Shown here: positions 27,193 through 38,604 of the stretch, piece by piece
Numbering within the stretch: position 1 is the first letter of the stretch
Layout: the number at the start of each line of letters is the position of its first letter
Origin: Diadophis punctatus similis
Taxonomy: Eukaryota > Chordata > Lepidosauria > Squamata > Dipsadidae
Direction of reading: 5' to 3'
DNA length: 64,000 bases
NCBI GenBank assembly: GCA_023053685.1
Contig: JALIGW010000002.1
Span: forward strand, 42,228,720-42,292,719
The notes under the pieces: generated by a model
What the model saw: the letters and a program-made list of their open reading frames with translations, nothing else
Database searches by the model: none
Told to the model about the DNA's origin: nothing
Translations under genes and position numbers: made by a program

Positions 27193-28970
27193 GAAAAAGG
27201 AAAAAGGGACGAGTACTCAGTTATTTTCCTCAAGAATAAAGATTATAGAACTGAATTCCACTTGCATTTCTGTGACACAAATCCAAGTAGTTTATTTTAA
27301 ATTATAAATATTGCAAAAGAGTAAATGGCTTTGGAATTAAGAATCTTGAAATAGTAAATGAGGTCATTTTTCCTGACCTAGCAAGATGCAGCTTCCCACC
27401 TATTATCTATTATCACTTGCATACAGAAAATTATTCTCTTTTAATAAATCTCTGCTCCATTAAAACCAAGGCAGCCTTGTTTAAGAATCAACATAATACA
27501 TTATGGGGAGTAGCAGAGTTATTGAACAAATCTGTAAAAAATATATACTAATCACTGAAATGAAGCAAAAAAATAAAGCGAAACACTGGGTTATTGCATT
27601 TTCCCGGTTTGTAATGTTAATTCAGTATTTGTGTTAAATATTTTTTTCAAAAAAATGCACTACAAAGGGTAAACTTAAAAACAAAAAACTTATAAAAGTC
27701 ACAAAGCTTTTATTCTTACCCAACTCTATTCTATCATATGGATAACCATTCATCTCCGACATTAAGATATCCCTATTTACATTTATTAATAAAAATGTTG
27801 GGAGAATAACATTATTTAAGTTAAAGGATAATGTCTTCCTTGAATCAAGCTTGCTGTCAATATGAATACATCCATGTCATTTTCTGGAAATAGAAAATAT
27901 GTCATTTTTTAAAATAAATGTCTTGGAAAAAGACCTTCTACAGCTGCTTCTAGAGATGGTGTTATTTTCCCAAGAGCAGGCTGTTAGACAGGAACCTGAG
28001 ATGTTCTTCAACAGAAAACTCAGAATATTTTATGGAACTGCTTCATTACATCCTACTGTAATACATCTTCACTGTCAGAAAGACAGAGTTTTCCTAGAAG
28101 CTATTCTAGTTAAGAGAAATTCTTGGATATCTCTGTTTTAGATTTTCTTTTTTTCCCCTTTTTTATAAAACTGATTATTTCTTCTATTTTTCCTTTTTCT
28201 TTTTCTTATCCCATTTCCAAAATCATGGAATTTGATCAATGAAATATGAACCAAATATTTTGGATTAGCATTAAATAGCCAAAGAAGGATAATTACAATT
28301 CTGAGCAGGATGTCAATTAATGTTTTCCATTTTCCACTTCCAATTAATGTTTTCCACTATTTTCCACCTTTTTTTGCACAAGAAAATAGTAGTTATATCA
28401 CTGCAGTTATATTTAGATAACATAAGAACTTAAAAGAGCAATATTTGAAGAACACTTGTGAACAATCCTATTTTGTAGTTATTTCAGAGAAGATGGGTTG
28501 AATAACCAGACTTTTGCCAGCCCACAAGTGCTGACTTCCTTTGTTCCTGTTGCCCAGATTAATTTATGACACAGAGAAAAAAAAATATGAACTTCATTTT
28601 ATGCCTGCATTTCTTGACACATCTGTTGTATACATGTCAATAGCCTCATTCAGAATAACATTGCCTTTCATTAGATGTGTTCTCAGCAAACGGCAGTCTT
28701 TTATTAGTTTGTTTAGAACTTACAACTTTTATTTTGTAAAATATTCTATCAATATTTACAGCAAACACCCCCCCCCCAGTTCCTTGGTATATAAACTATA
28801 TATCTATATTATCCATTATATATTATATAATATCTATATCCATATCTATCTATATATAATATTTCTATATCTATAGCCATATATCATCAATTGATATCAT
28901 CCATCTTGGAATGTTTCAGAGAAATCTGAGCATGCTGATTTTTGGGGGGATTTTTTTTTTTTTTGCATAT
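27193..28970. other. Unassigned DNA with low-complexity patches
   Basis: No gene seen. There is a local duplication of 'caattaatgttttccac' near 28315-28360, a C9 run near 28769, and a TATC/TATA-rich low-complexity patch at 28795-28885. Confidence 0.55.
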
Positions 28971-28973
28971 AGA

Positions 28974-29475
28974 ATAGAATAGCAGAGTTGGAAGAGACCT
29001 TGGAGGTCTTATACTCCAACCCCCGGCTTAAATAGGAAGCCCTATAATACCATTTCAGACAAATGGTTGTCCAATCTCTTCTTAAAAACTTCCAGTGTTG
29101 GAGAATTCACAATTTCTGGAGGCAAGTTGTTCCACTGGTTAATTTTTCTGTCAGGAAATTTCTCCTTAGTTCTAGGTTGCTTCTCTCCTTGATTAGTTTC
29201 CATCCATTGCTTCTTGTCCTGTCCTCATGTGCTTTGTTGAATAGCTTGATTCCGTCTTCTTTGTGGCAGCCCCTGAGATATTGGAACACTGCTATCATGT
29301 CTCCCCTAGTCCTTCTTTTCATTAAACTAGACATACCCAGTTCCTGCAACCATTCTTCATATGTTTTAGCCTTCAGTCCCCTAATCATCTTTGTTGCTCT
29401 TCTCTGCACTCTTTCCAGAGTCTCAACATCTTTTTTACATCGTGGTGACCAAAACTGGATGCAGTATTCCAACTC
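28974..29475 (-). mobile_element. CR1 LINE fragment with AGAAT-type tail
   Basis: The 3' terminal half-kilobase of CR1 on the minus strand. It ends in short AGAAT repeats (28972-28982), i.e. ATTCT on the element strand, the CR1 terminal motif. It contains a long open stretch of ORF2 C-terminus. Confidence 0.9.
29107..29472 (-). pseudogene. CR1 ORF2 C-terminal fragment
   Basis: A frame of 121 codons, beginning MEYCIQFWSP and containing [15 protein letters not shown], then RRTRGDMIAVFQYL and ELRRNFLTEKL. This is the conserved post-reverse-transcriptase tail of CR1. It is open over its whole length but lacks the endonuclease and palm domains, so it is a 5'-truncated, inactive copy. The related copy at 34755 has the same protein pattern on the plus strand with breaks. 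Confidence 0.88.
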
Positions 29476-30132
29476 TAATTACTGTATTGTGTTTCACCCC
29501 AAAGATAACAGATTTTCCCAAAAGGAGATTTTAATTCCTTTTGACCATCAACGTGGGGCTCACCCAGAAGAGTTATTACTATAAGTTCTTTCAAAATATT
29601 AGAATGAAAGGCACATTCTCAACTTTTTTGAGATAGCTCTGGAAAATATTAAATGTTACAGTGTTCTGAAATGTGATCCACAGAAATCTAATTAAATATT
29701 GGTTATTCAAATTACAAAGATGGCAAGGCAAAGCACCCCCAGGCTGGACTGGCAAAACTCACACACTATTTTCACTATTGGCCTCCTGATGAAAAACAAA
29801 TCTGAAAGCTGCCAGTTTAGATATTTGTATTTAACAAGTGAATTTTAACAGAGTCAATCAAAAGACAAGCGGATAGAAAAGGAAAGAGTTTTAGATTTAT
29901 ATTAGAAATGCTTCTGTATGTAATTTTCACCATTTTTCTTTTCCTTCGATAAAGTCAGATTGTTGTTTTTCAAAGCATTGTTTACATTTTTATGTACTTG
30001 AAACACACAACAGTATTTTGGTTAAAAACCAAATATCTTGATTAAAAAATCCTGCAGAGGACTACACTATTAGGAGTGTTCTATTTATTATTCTGTCTAC
30101 TTCATTCACTTACATATATGAAATGACATATA
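29476..30132. other. Unassigned DNA
   Basis: Nothing recognised over about 650 bp. Confidence 0.5.
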
Positions 30133-30134
30133 TA

Positions 30135-30723
30135 CGAGGGTGAGTCAAAGAGTAATGCCATTTTCTTTAGGACATGTATAATTACCAACACAGGAACATG
30201 TAGCATACATCAAAATGAAGCTGGTCCTCTGTGGATCACATCCCTACTTCTCAGCATAGTCACCGTTTCTCTCAATAGCAATGTTCCACCTTCAAATGAG
30301 AGCATGTATCCCTGCCTCATAAAATTTTGTTGACTGTTCTTTGAGCCACTTCTTCACTGCAGTTTTCACTTTCTCGTCACTGGAATAATGTTTGCCTCTC
30401 AAACCCTCTTTCATGGTGCCGAAGAGATGATAGTCTGAAGGCGCTAAATCTGGTGAGTATGGAGGATTATTATTCCAGTGACGAGGAAGTGAAAACTGCA
30501 GTGAAGAAGTGGCTCAAAGAACAGTCAACAAAATTTTACGAGGCAGGGATACATGCTCTCATTCGAAGGTGGAACATTGCTATTGAGAGAAACGGTGACT
30601 ATGTTGAGAAGTAGGGATGTGATCCACAGAGGACCAGCTTCATTTTGATGTATGCTACATGTTCCTGTGTTGGTAATTATACCTGTCCTAAAGAAAATGC
30701 CATTACCTTTTGACTCACCCTCA
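30135..30723. mobile_element. Fold-back mariner-like element with two transposase C-termini
   Basis: A 589 bp inverted repeat flanked by TA (30133-30134 and 30724-30725), with ends CGAGGGTGAGTCAAA and TTTTGACTCACCCTC. The left arm (30135-30391) and right arm (30472-30723) are nearly identical and inverted, around an 80 bp spacer. Each arm encodes the last 45-50 residues of a mariner-type transposase. The spacer, read on the minus strand, adds the catalytic-region motif PYSPDLAPSDYHLFG. TA duplication and this motif place it in the Tc1/mariner superfamily. It looks like an inverted duplication of a mariner 3' end that retained two usable termini. Confidence 0.9.
30244..30470 (-). pseudogene. 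Mariner transposase C-terminal fragment
   Basis: The minus-strand frame runs PYSPDLAPSDYHLFG, then SSDEKVKTAVKKWLKEQ, then KFYEAGIHALI, then a premature stop before the last dozen residues, ending at the normal terminator. The first motif holds an Asp of the mariner DDD catalytic triad. The N-terminal DNA-binding helix-turn-helix and the first catalytic Asp are absent. The mirrored plus-strand arm (30471-30614) encodes the same tail without that premature stop. Confidence 0.82.
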
Positions 30724-30725
30724 TA

Positions 30726-31633
30726 TATACATGAACACAGAAATGAAGGAACCAAAATTAGGCACTGTAAAATTAGATCAATAATGATACATGTGGAAAT
30801 ATAATAATTCACACAACTATTAAAGTCATATCCTTTATTTTTAACTCAGAATTCCCATGCTTTACTAAAAAATAAAAAATGGCTTTGTTAGCCTACTAAT
30901 ATACCAATTGATATGCATAGAATTAGCACAAAGTTTCAAGTGCTCTGAAAGTAACTAGACTATAACTTTATTCCAGGGTGTGCTCCCTCATATTTCATAG
31001 ATGCTACTCTTTACTCTAATGCCAACCATACACCTATTAATTTGATGCAACAAAATTAAGTTGGTGCAAGAAGCATCAATTGTCATGACAGGTCCTCAGA
31101 CGCCTACTGAGGAAAAGTTGAGACTGGGCAGACTAGACCAAGTTTTTGTCATCTTCCACAACGATATATGAGGGAGACAATTAATATTTACCAAATAAGG
31201 ATAGTGAAGAAACACTCTGAAATAAACAAAGGTTAGAACGTTCTGTGCATACAGGACTTGTGAAATGATGAGAATGGAATGCATGCAGATGAAACAGAGA
31301 TGGAAAAGAATAGTGGCTTTCTTGCAAAGCACACACCAAGGAATGAAAACAAGTACAGGCTACCTGCTGGTCTCCATCTGTTTAGTTCTGAATTAAAAAA
31401 TGAGATATAAAGTTCACATTGTTGAGGCAGTATTTGGTATCATGTTGTTCAGAACAACCAAGTGGATAATACACCCACAATGCATTGATATCTTAGCTTT
31501 CTAGCAGGTCATTAAAATAATGACTATTTTATGATTATTCAGGAAAGGGAAGAAAAGGAATTTGATCATGGAAAGCTTAGCAAAGAAACAGGTAAACTGG
31601 GGTTCGTTTTAGTAAAGGGTGATGGATATAACT
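30726..31633. other. Unassigned AT-rich intergenic DNA
   Basis: About 900 bp; nothing recognised. Confidence 0.5.
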
Positions 31634-32217
31634 TATTATTTATTTATTTTTTTATTTATTTGTCAAGCATGTATTAGATAACATATATAGGTATAAACAT
31701 GATTTGAATACATGAAATGGATACGAATAAAAGGGAACATTAGGACAGGGACGGTAGGCATGCTGGTGCGCTTATGCATGCTGCTTACAGACCTTTCAGG
31801 AATGGGGTGAGGTCAACAGTAGACAGTCTGTTAAAATTTGGGGATGAAACCACAAAGTCAGGTAATGCATTCCAGGCATTGACCACTCAGTTGCTGAAAT
31901 CGTATTTTCTGCAATCGAGTTTGGAACGGTTTACTTTAAGTTTGTATCTATTATGTGCCCATGAATTGTTTTAGTTAAAGCTGAAGTAGTCATTGACAGG
32001 AAGGACATTGTAGCAGATAATTTTATGAACTACACTTAGGTCATACCGAAGGTGGCGTGGTTCTAAGTTGTCTAAGCCCAAAATTTCAAGTCTGGTGGCA
32101 TAAAGTATTCTGTTGCGAGCAGAGGAGTGAAGGACTCTTCTCTTGAAATATCTCTGGAAATGTTCAGTTGTTGAAATTGTTCAATTGTTGAAATTGTTCA
32201 ATTGTTGAAATTGTTGG
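31634..32217 (-). mobile_element. LINE fragment, CR1/L2-like, (TAAA)n tail, copy 2
   Basis: The reverse complement of the family at 20761: TTTA tail at left, 'aggacagggacggtaggcat', and C-terminal RT-associated coding sequence with several breaks. Homology ends near 32160 ('aatatctctgga'). It is followed by three copies of a 17 bp unit, 'ttgttgaaattgttcaa', at 32168-32217, exactly at the 5' truncation point. Confidence 0.8.
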
Positions 32218-33221
32218 AAGTTAAGCAATGCCCAAACTGATCTTGGAATAAACTGAAGCATATCACCATCCTGCATATGCAGGCAAATTGAATGTTTAAA
32301 ATTCAAACTAAAGAGCAGTCATAATCTTCAGGATGGGACCAGCAAATAAAGCAGTAGTCCTGAACTGAACCTACCTTATTAAGTGGTATCAGAAAATGCC
32401 AGACAACAAAGAAATAAAAGAATGTATATAAGTTGAAAGTATATGAAAATGAGAATCGTAAGCAGTATTACTGACTCACTGATCAGGCCATTTCAGGTCT
32501 GAACCATTTTTCAGCCAAGGTTTTGAAACAATTTGCAGGTGTTCTCATGGTTAGCATGCTGAGCATTGATCTTTCAATCAGATAAGCATTTGCAGGTATT
32601 TGCAGTTCCATGGGAACAATTTCTCTACTTTCATTGATGGAAGAAGTTCATAAATAATTAAACTCTAATCCCCCTGCAGATTTCTGGAGCATTTATCTTG
32701 TCCTAGCACCCTTCAAGCCTCTGATTCTGCTATCTTGTTTCCTACCCACTGCCCCCTCCCCACTCCCAAAAAAGGCATTCTTGATTGCAGGTGTCAGGAT
32801 TATTTTAAATGCAAGCCATAACACACAGTGTGTCTAAACACTTTCAATTTATACAGAAATTTGAAGACATAAAGAGTGCATCTTTCTGGAATGTTTCTTC
32901 ATAGAAAATAAAACAAATGGCTATTATAATGGCAAATATTTGAAGTATAGCAAATAAGCTATAGTAAAGATTCCTTTCTGTCAAAAAAAATCACCATCAT
33001 CATCATCATTAATATTTATTGCTGCTTTACATGGGATTCTAAACAAGACTAAACCCAGATTTGACAGGATCTTTATAAAGTATCCAGTGTTAAAATCTTT
33101 TCTGACATTCCTGGTTATAGAAGTGTGCTTTTACACCATGACCAAGCAAACAGTCCAACAGTAAAACAATTAAAATTGGATTACAGTCCTTGAAACCCTG
33201 GCAGATACCTGAAAATAATAG
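32218..33221. other. Unassigned DNA
   Basis: About 1 kb; nothing recognised except a short (ATC)n run near 32990-33008. Confidence 0.5.
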
Positions 33222-33229
33222 GTGCTATG

Positions 33230-33640
33230 CAGGGTTGGGTTCCACTTACCTTCGCCACTGGTTCGCATCGCAATGTTTCGCGTGTGCGTTCCCACTCCAC
33301 TCGTGCACGCGCACGCACACGTTCCCCACGTGAAATTTCACTTTCATGTGTGCTCAGTAGCAGGATTCAGCCTGAAACACAGCTGAGGAACTGATCAGCT
33401 GTGCTTCGGGTGAAGAAATAAAGATGAGTATTAACCTGGGGGCGGGCGGGCTCTTTTTCAAGCCGCGGAAAAGGAGAAGCCATCCAAATATGGAAAAATT
33501 CACCAAAAATTCCCCCAAAAAGATGGTGGCGCCCACGGACTGGCACCGACCAAACCGGATCCATGATGCCATCGTCGCGTCACCAGCGGGTCGCTAACGG
33601 TTCGGATGATCTGGTCTGAACCGGGAGGAACCCACCCCTG
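33230..33640. mobile_element. hAT-type MITE, GGGTTCC terminal family
   Basis: A 411 bp element: left end CAGGGTTGGGTTCC, right end GGAACCCACCCCTG. The perfect duplication GTGCTATG lies at 33222-33229 and 33641-33648. It is CpG-rich inside, with 'cgtgtgcgttcccac' and 'cacgcgcacgcacacg'. No coding capacity. Confidence 0.92.
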
Positions 33641-33773
33641 GTGCTATGTATGTTATCTGACATTTCCAGTTGAACTTGAGATATAAATGTATTACAAATT
33701 AATACTAGGCCTGGACAAACAATTTGAAGGTTTATATCTATGGAGATTCTCAGTCATCCAGGTCACGGTGTCT

Positions 33774-33888
33774 CAAAAGGTGCTTTTTCACCAACTGGAA
33801 AGAGCTGAAGAAACTTCTTGGATGAGAAACGAAACATCTTCAAAGAAAAACCAGAAAGTCCAGTTGCTTCTTGAAAAAAGCACCTTTG
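33774..33888. repeat. Inverted-repeat element ('AAAGGTGC' hairpin), copy 1
   Basis: 'caaaaggtgctttttc' at left pairs with 'gaaaaaagcacctttg' at right, and 'ccaactgga' with 'tccagttg' inside. Between them lies 'cttggatgagaaacgaaaca', a phrase shared with the copy at 45930-46575. Upstream 'ctcagtcatccaggtca' is also shared, so the full repeat extends to about 33745. Class unknown. Confidence 0.7.
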
Positions 33889-34745
33889 GAACATTTGAAG
33901 AGGTTCTTCATTAATGAATGAAGTACCTCTAAGGAGCAGCTCATGAACCTCAAGGCTGTCCTGAGATCTTTGGATACAGATTGTGTGTAGTTCCTTTTTA
34001 ACAGTAACTAGTCCTGAGTTCCAGAAGCTGATTTCCCAGAAGATCTCCCAGTTGGATCCCATCCCATCCCACTTTAAAGAAACCCACTGCTAACTTTCCA
34101 AACAGAAAGGGGCTCTAAAGGACAATTTACTGTCTTATTTTGTGGATCCCATAAGAAAAATATAATCTTATATAAAATTATGAACAAACAATAACTGGGG
34201 GATGGAACTTGTAACTGAACAATTAGCTCTATGACCCCCTCCAATTTTATGATTCCAACAACAGCTTTATATTAACATTTCCTTGCAGAAACCAATAATT
34301 GTACAGATTCACAGGCAATATTGCACAAGTATAAAAATAACTTTAAACCACAGCAACTATTGAACTCTTTAAGGATTAATCCCTCTGTGCATTCTGAGAG
34401 GTTTGTTCAGAAATAATAGCCTCCCTCTCTGTTACCCAACAGGAGAAAAGGCTCCTTAATGGAGAAGCACATTTTGAAAAGTCAGTACATTATTTTCCTC
34501 TTCCTTGTGTAAAGATGCCTATTGCTACGGTTGGCTTTGCAAAAGGATAAGGCCTAAAGCCATTCCTTTAGAGTGACAGTCTCTCTTTCCATGTAGAGTA
34601 GATTGGACAATCTTCACCACTTTCCACTTGAATCCCTTTGCTCTTCCTCCTCTTGGCTATGATACTTTTCCATCTACTGATATCCCTTTACTATAAGGAA
34701 TATCAGGACAAAATGCTTTTTTTTTTCTTTTACTCTTATACATGA
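33889..34745. other. Unassigned DNA
   Basis: About 850 bp; nothing recognised. Confidence 0.5.
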
Positions 34746-34754
34746 AGAGTATTT

Positions 34755-35255
34755 CTGCATCCAGTTTTGGTCACCACGATGTAAAAAAGATGTTGAGACT
34801 CTAGAAAGAGTACAGAGAAGAGCAACAAAGATGATTAGGAAACTGGAGGCTAAAAGATATGAAAAACAGCTGCAGGAACTGGATATGTCTAGTTTAATGA
34901 AAAGAAGGACCAGGGGAGACGTGATAGCAGTGTTCCAATATCTCAGGGGCTGCCACAAAGAAGAGGAGAGTCAAGCTATTCTCCAAAGTACCTGAGGGAA
35001 GGACAAGAAGCAATAATTGGAAACTAATCAAAGAGAGAAGCAGCCTAGAACTAAGGAAAAATTTCCTGACAGAACAATTAATCAGTGGAACAACTTGCCT
35101 CCAGAAGTTGTGTATGCTCCAACACTGGAAGTTTTAAAGAAGATATTAGATAACCATTTGTTTGAAATGATATAGTGTTTCCTGCCTAAGCAGGGGGTTA
35201 GACTAAAAGACCTCCAAGGTCCCTTCCAATTCTGTTATTCTGTTTTCTGTTTCCT
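34755..35255 (+). mobile_element. CR1 LINE fragment
   Basis: Plus-strand CR1 C-terminus and 3' UTR: 'gcatccagttttggtcacca', then 'gagaagagcaacaaagatga', 'ggggagacgtgatagcagtg', 'aaggtcccttccaattctgt', and a tail of ATTCTGTT units at about 35233-35251. The frame is disrupted by small indels (e.g. 34965-35000). It is the sense counterpart of the copy at 28974-29475. Confidence 0.88.
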
Positions 35256-35913
35256 TCTTGAGAATTTTATGGCTTTAAGCTGTCTTCCTTTCCCTTTCTC
35301 TTTTTTCTACCTATCAACTTTTGGCTAAACTTCTTCTTTTCTTTTTCTCCCTTGGCGGTGTCTGTCCTTGTATGAAATAAAACTGTTCCACAAATAGGTT
35401 TTTTTTTGTATCTTTTCACAAACTGATTTCATTTCTTCCCTTGTTATTTTTTGAGACTACCTTCCCCTCCTTGCTGGTGCTCCCCAATTCTAATTTCCTT
35501 GCAAAGTCCATGCTATCTGCCAGCAGCCCCTTTGTCTTTTCCAATTATTTATTTCTTTAAATAATCTATTAAAATTAATTCATTAATTGTTAAATTCCTC
35601 AATTTAATTTAACATTTCCAATTATCCTTCAGTTACACACCTGTGCAACCAGATTTTTAACCACCCAGATAAATTTCCATGCTTCTAGTTGGAAAAATCT
35701 ATTGTATAATGATTTATGAAGAGTTTCATATGCTTTATTATGAAAATTGATGTTTGATGGAAGATTGGGAAGGAGTTATTTCTCAAAACTGGATAAAACA
35801 TCAGAGAAAAATATTAAATCACCCAAGGTAAATTATCAAAAGCTTTTTTTTAATGGACAATTTAGGATTTGTGAATGTATAGAGACAGAAAAATAGTAAT
35901 CTTAGACAGATAA
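35256..35913. other. Unassigned AT-rich DNA
   Basis: Nothing recognised over about 650 bp. Confidence 0.5.
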
Positions 35914-36105
35914 GGAGATGAGATGAGATGAGATGAGATGAGATGAGATGAGGTGAGGTGAGGTGAGGTGAGGTGAGGTGAGGTGAGGTGAGGTGAGGTG
36001 AGAAGAGAAGAGAAGAGAAGAGAAGAGAAGAGAAGATGATAAGATGAGATGAGATGAGATAATAAGATAAGATGAGATGAGACGAGACAAGATGAGACAA
36101 GACAA
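35914..36105. repeat. Segmented pentanucleotide array
   Basis: A continuous 5 bp register in which the unit changes in blocks: GATGA (about 35914-35950), GGTGA (about 35951-36001), GAAGA (about 36002-36035), then GATAA/GATGA variants to about 36105. One strand is almost pyrimidine-free. Frames on the minus strand read as Ser-His-Leu repeats and are artefacts. Confidence 0.93.
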
Positions 36106-36418
36106 AATCCAATTGTCATTCTTGGAAAAAAGTTGAAGATGAATGTTATTTTTCTTTTGAACAATACCTGTTTTAATAACTGATAAAGGCTACATCTAAA
36201 TTTTGTGTCATGGGAAAGAGTTAAATAGAAGGTGTTGTAGAATGTAAAAGAAAGAGTATGTTTGTTTTGCCTGATTTGAATATATATTTTGTAGTTTGTT
36301 GCTTGGTTTAGTTTGAAAGAGGATATTAAAATTAAAACTTTATATACAATCTACTATTTACTCTTTCACTGTCTTCTGGATTAAAGTAAAGACTTCAAGT
36401 CGCAGAATTTCAGAATCA
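36106..36418. other. Unassigned DNA
   Basis: Nothing recognised over about 310 bp. Confidence 0.5.
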
Positions 36419-36423
36419 GATCA

Positions 36424-36965
36424 GTTTGAACTAGTGGTTAAAGTGCCAGATTAGAGACCAGAAGATCTGCTCTGGTTCTGCCTTAAAACCAGTGGTGGGA
36501 TTCAAATTTTTTTACTACTGGTTCTGTGAGCATGGCTTGGTGGGAGTGGCATGGCTTAGTGGGCATGGCTTGGTGGGCGTGTCAGGGAAAGGATACTGTT
36601 AAATCTCCATTTCCTCCCCACTCCAGGGGAAGGTTACTGCAAAATCCCCATTTCATCCCAATCAGCTGGGACTCAGGGGGCAGAGAATAGATGTGGGCAG
36701 GGCCAGTCAGAGGTGGTATTTACCGGTTTTCCAAACTACTCAAAATTTCCACTACCAGTTCTCCAGAACTGGTCAGAACCTGCTGAATCCCACCTCTGCT
36801 TAAAACCCATGAAATGGGTGACTTTGTGTTAGTCATTCTCTCCTACCCCAATTCACCTTACAGGATTGTTATTATGGGGTAAATAGGAGGAGGTAGGAAT
36901 ATTAGGTATGTTCGCCACTTTGAGTTATTTATTTTAAAAAATGCAGGTGGGATTAAAAAAATTCA
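36424..36965 (+). mobile_element. tRNA-headed SINE split by a hAT element
   Basis: The head 'agtttgaactagtggttaaa' (36427 on) runs to 36489. The body resumes at 36807 with 'ccatgaaatgggtgactttg', 'cttacaggattgttattatg' and 'cgccactttgagttatttat'. Removing 36490-36806 rejoins the SINE without loss, which validates the boundaries. The family is the squamate SINE with a 'gggtgac-tt-g' body, distinct from that at 13394. Confidence 0.82.
36490..36798. mobile_element. hAT-type MITE inside a SINE
   Basis: A 309 bp element: ends CAGTGGTGGGATTC and GAATCCCACCTCTG. The perfect duplication CTTAAAAC lies at 36482-36489 and 36799-36806. Inside, 'gcatggcttggtggg' repeats and 'ccactaccagttctccagaa' resemble the ends of the 2.36 kb element at 14629, making this a close, shorter relative. 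Confidence 0.93.
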
Positions 36966-37766
36966 ATATAGTCATTGCAAGATAGATGAGATTCTCTAGA
37001 TCACCAAGATTATAGCATATTGCTTTAGACTATTGAAATTAATTCCCATAAGCATAGGTCATTATTGTTGTGATTATATGGGCTGAACTGAATCTTCGAT
37101 CAAATCTGCATTTTTTCATCAAGTTAAAAATACATATTTTAATACAAATTAGATTAACAGAATTAGAAAACCATGCCGATGATATTAACACTCTTCAAGA
37201 GTTTCTGGAGGAGGTTGAATTTGATGAGATTTGTAAAAAAAAAACAATTTAAAGCATCTCAAATTATTCATAAATGTACAGTTTTGAGAAGCTTAGAATT
37301 CTGACTCAGAGTACAGTAGACAGCAGTAAATTGGAGAAAGTTATGGTTTTTTAAACCAATTAGACAAGCCATTCCCAGCTGGACCTAATAAGATCAGAAA
37401 AGGATGGAAAACAAATGTACAGCTTGACTGTTCATAATGCTAGATTTGCTTTCTCAGCAAACAAAAAAGCAACTAAAACACACACTTGTGATAAAACAAG
37501 AAATGTGTATCTTCCACCTTAGATATGATCATTGTAGAATAACTTAAAATATTATAGTTACAAACTGCAAAATGCTGAATCAACAAATCATAATAAGACC
37601 AGAAGGTGTGTACGTTTTTCACTTCTAAAAGCTCAAGTGATTTTATATCATCTGACCTCATTTGGCTCAGTCTCCATGAATTTATTTCAATCATAAGTCC
37701 GGGGTTCATTTAGCTTTTTCAAAAAAAATGAATTTAGTTTCTATTATAGAAATACAAATTTGTAGT
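36966..37766. other. Unassigned DNA
   Basis: About 800 bp; nothing recognised. Confidence 0.5.
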
Positions 37767-37768
37767 TA

Positions 37769-38602
37769 CCGTATTTTTGGGAGTATAAGACGCACCTTTT
37801 TGCCCCGAAAAAGAGTGTGGAAATGTCGGTGTGTCTTATACACCAAATACAGCCATTTTTGGCCTCCCGAAACCCCGCCCCCGCATCACATTTTTGCAAA
37901 AAATGGGCTGGTTTTTTGCAAAAATGGGGGCACTTTTGCCTTCCCCCACCCCCTAGGAGCAGGCTTCCCAAAACCTCTGCATGCCCTGTTTTTGCAATAA
38001 ATGAGTGAAAAACGGGCCATTTTTTGCAAAGATTGGGGTGTTTTTCCTTCCCCCACCCCCTAGGAGTGCTCTGCAGGCTTCCCAAACTCTCTGCATGCCT
38101 GTTTTTGCAAAAAAAAAAAAGAGAGAGAGAGAGAGAGAGAGCGAAAAATGGGCCATTTTTTTCAAAAACTGGGGTGTTTTTGCCTTCTAATTACCCCATC
38201 TAGCATGACTGGAGGAGGAATTCTGGGAGTTGAAGTCCACTAGTCTTAAAGCTGTCAAGTTTGAAGACCCTTGGGTTAGGGGTTAGGGGTGCAAGGGTCT
38301 TCAAACTTGGCAAGCTTAAGACTTGTGGACTTCAACTCCCATTCTTGAGCTAGCATGACTGGAGGAGGAATTTTGGGAGTTGAAGTCCACTAATCTTAAA
38401 GCTGTTAAGTTTGAAGTTTGTAAAAAGTATACATGGTTGTAAAAAGTATACATGGTTGTAAAAAGTAGTCTGCTACACTGGTATTTTATTAAATAATATA
38501 TTACTACACCATTTAGTTCAGAATACTTTTTTCCTTGTTTTCCTCCCCCAAAATCTAGGTGTGTCTTATACTCCGGTGCGTCTTATACTCTGAAAAATAC
38601 GG
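37769..38602. mobile_element. TA-flanked DNA element, 'TATAAGACGCACC' family, 834 bp
   Basis: The left end CCGTATTTTTGGGAGTATAA and right end TTATACTCTGAAAAATACGG are inverted matches, with 'agacgcacc' and 'ggtgcgtct' just inside. Flanking TA lies at 37767-37768 and 38603-38604. The interior holds repeated 'tttttgcaaaaa' segments, a (GA)n run (38120-38141), two hairpins built from 'gggagttgaagtccac', and a triple 'gtaaaaagtatacatggtt'. It shares this whole order with 57780-58526. TA duplication hints at Tc1/mariner, but without a transposase the superfamily is open. Confidence 0.82.
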
Positions 38603-38604
38603 TA

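Noticed and set aside
30525..30812. Minus-strand frame of 95 codons over the mariner
   Set aside because: It is antisense to the transposase tail, which has the recognisable motifs.
35914..36105. Regular array considered as CRISPR-like
   Set aside because: A 5 bp period without spacers in vertebrate DNA; a simple repeat.
38270..38290. TTAGGG-like words considered as an interstitial telomere repeat
   Set aside because: Only two irregular units, and they are part of the TA-flanked element, recurring in its relative at 58178-58192.
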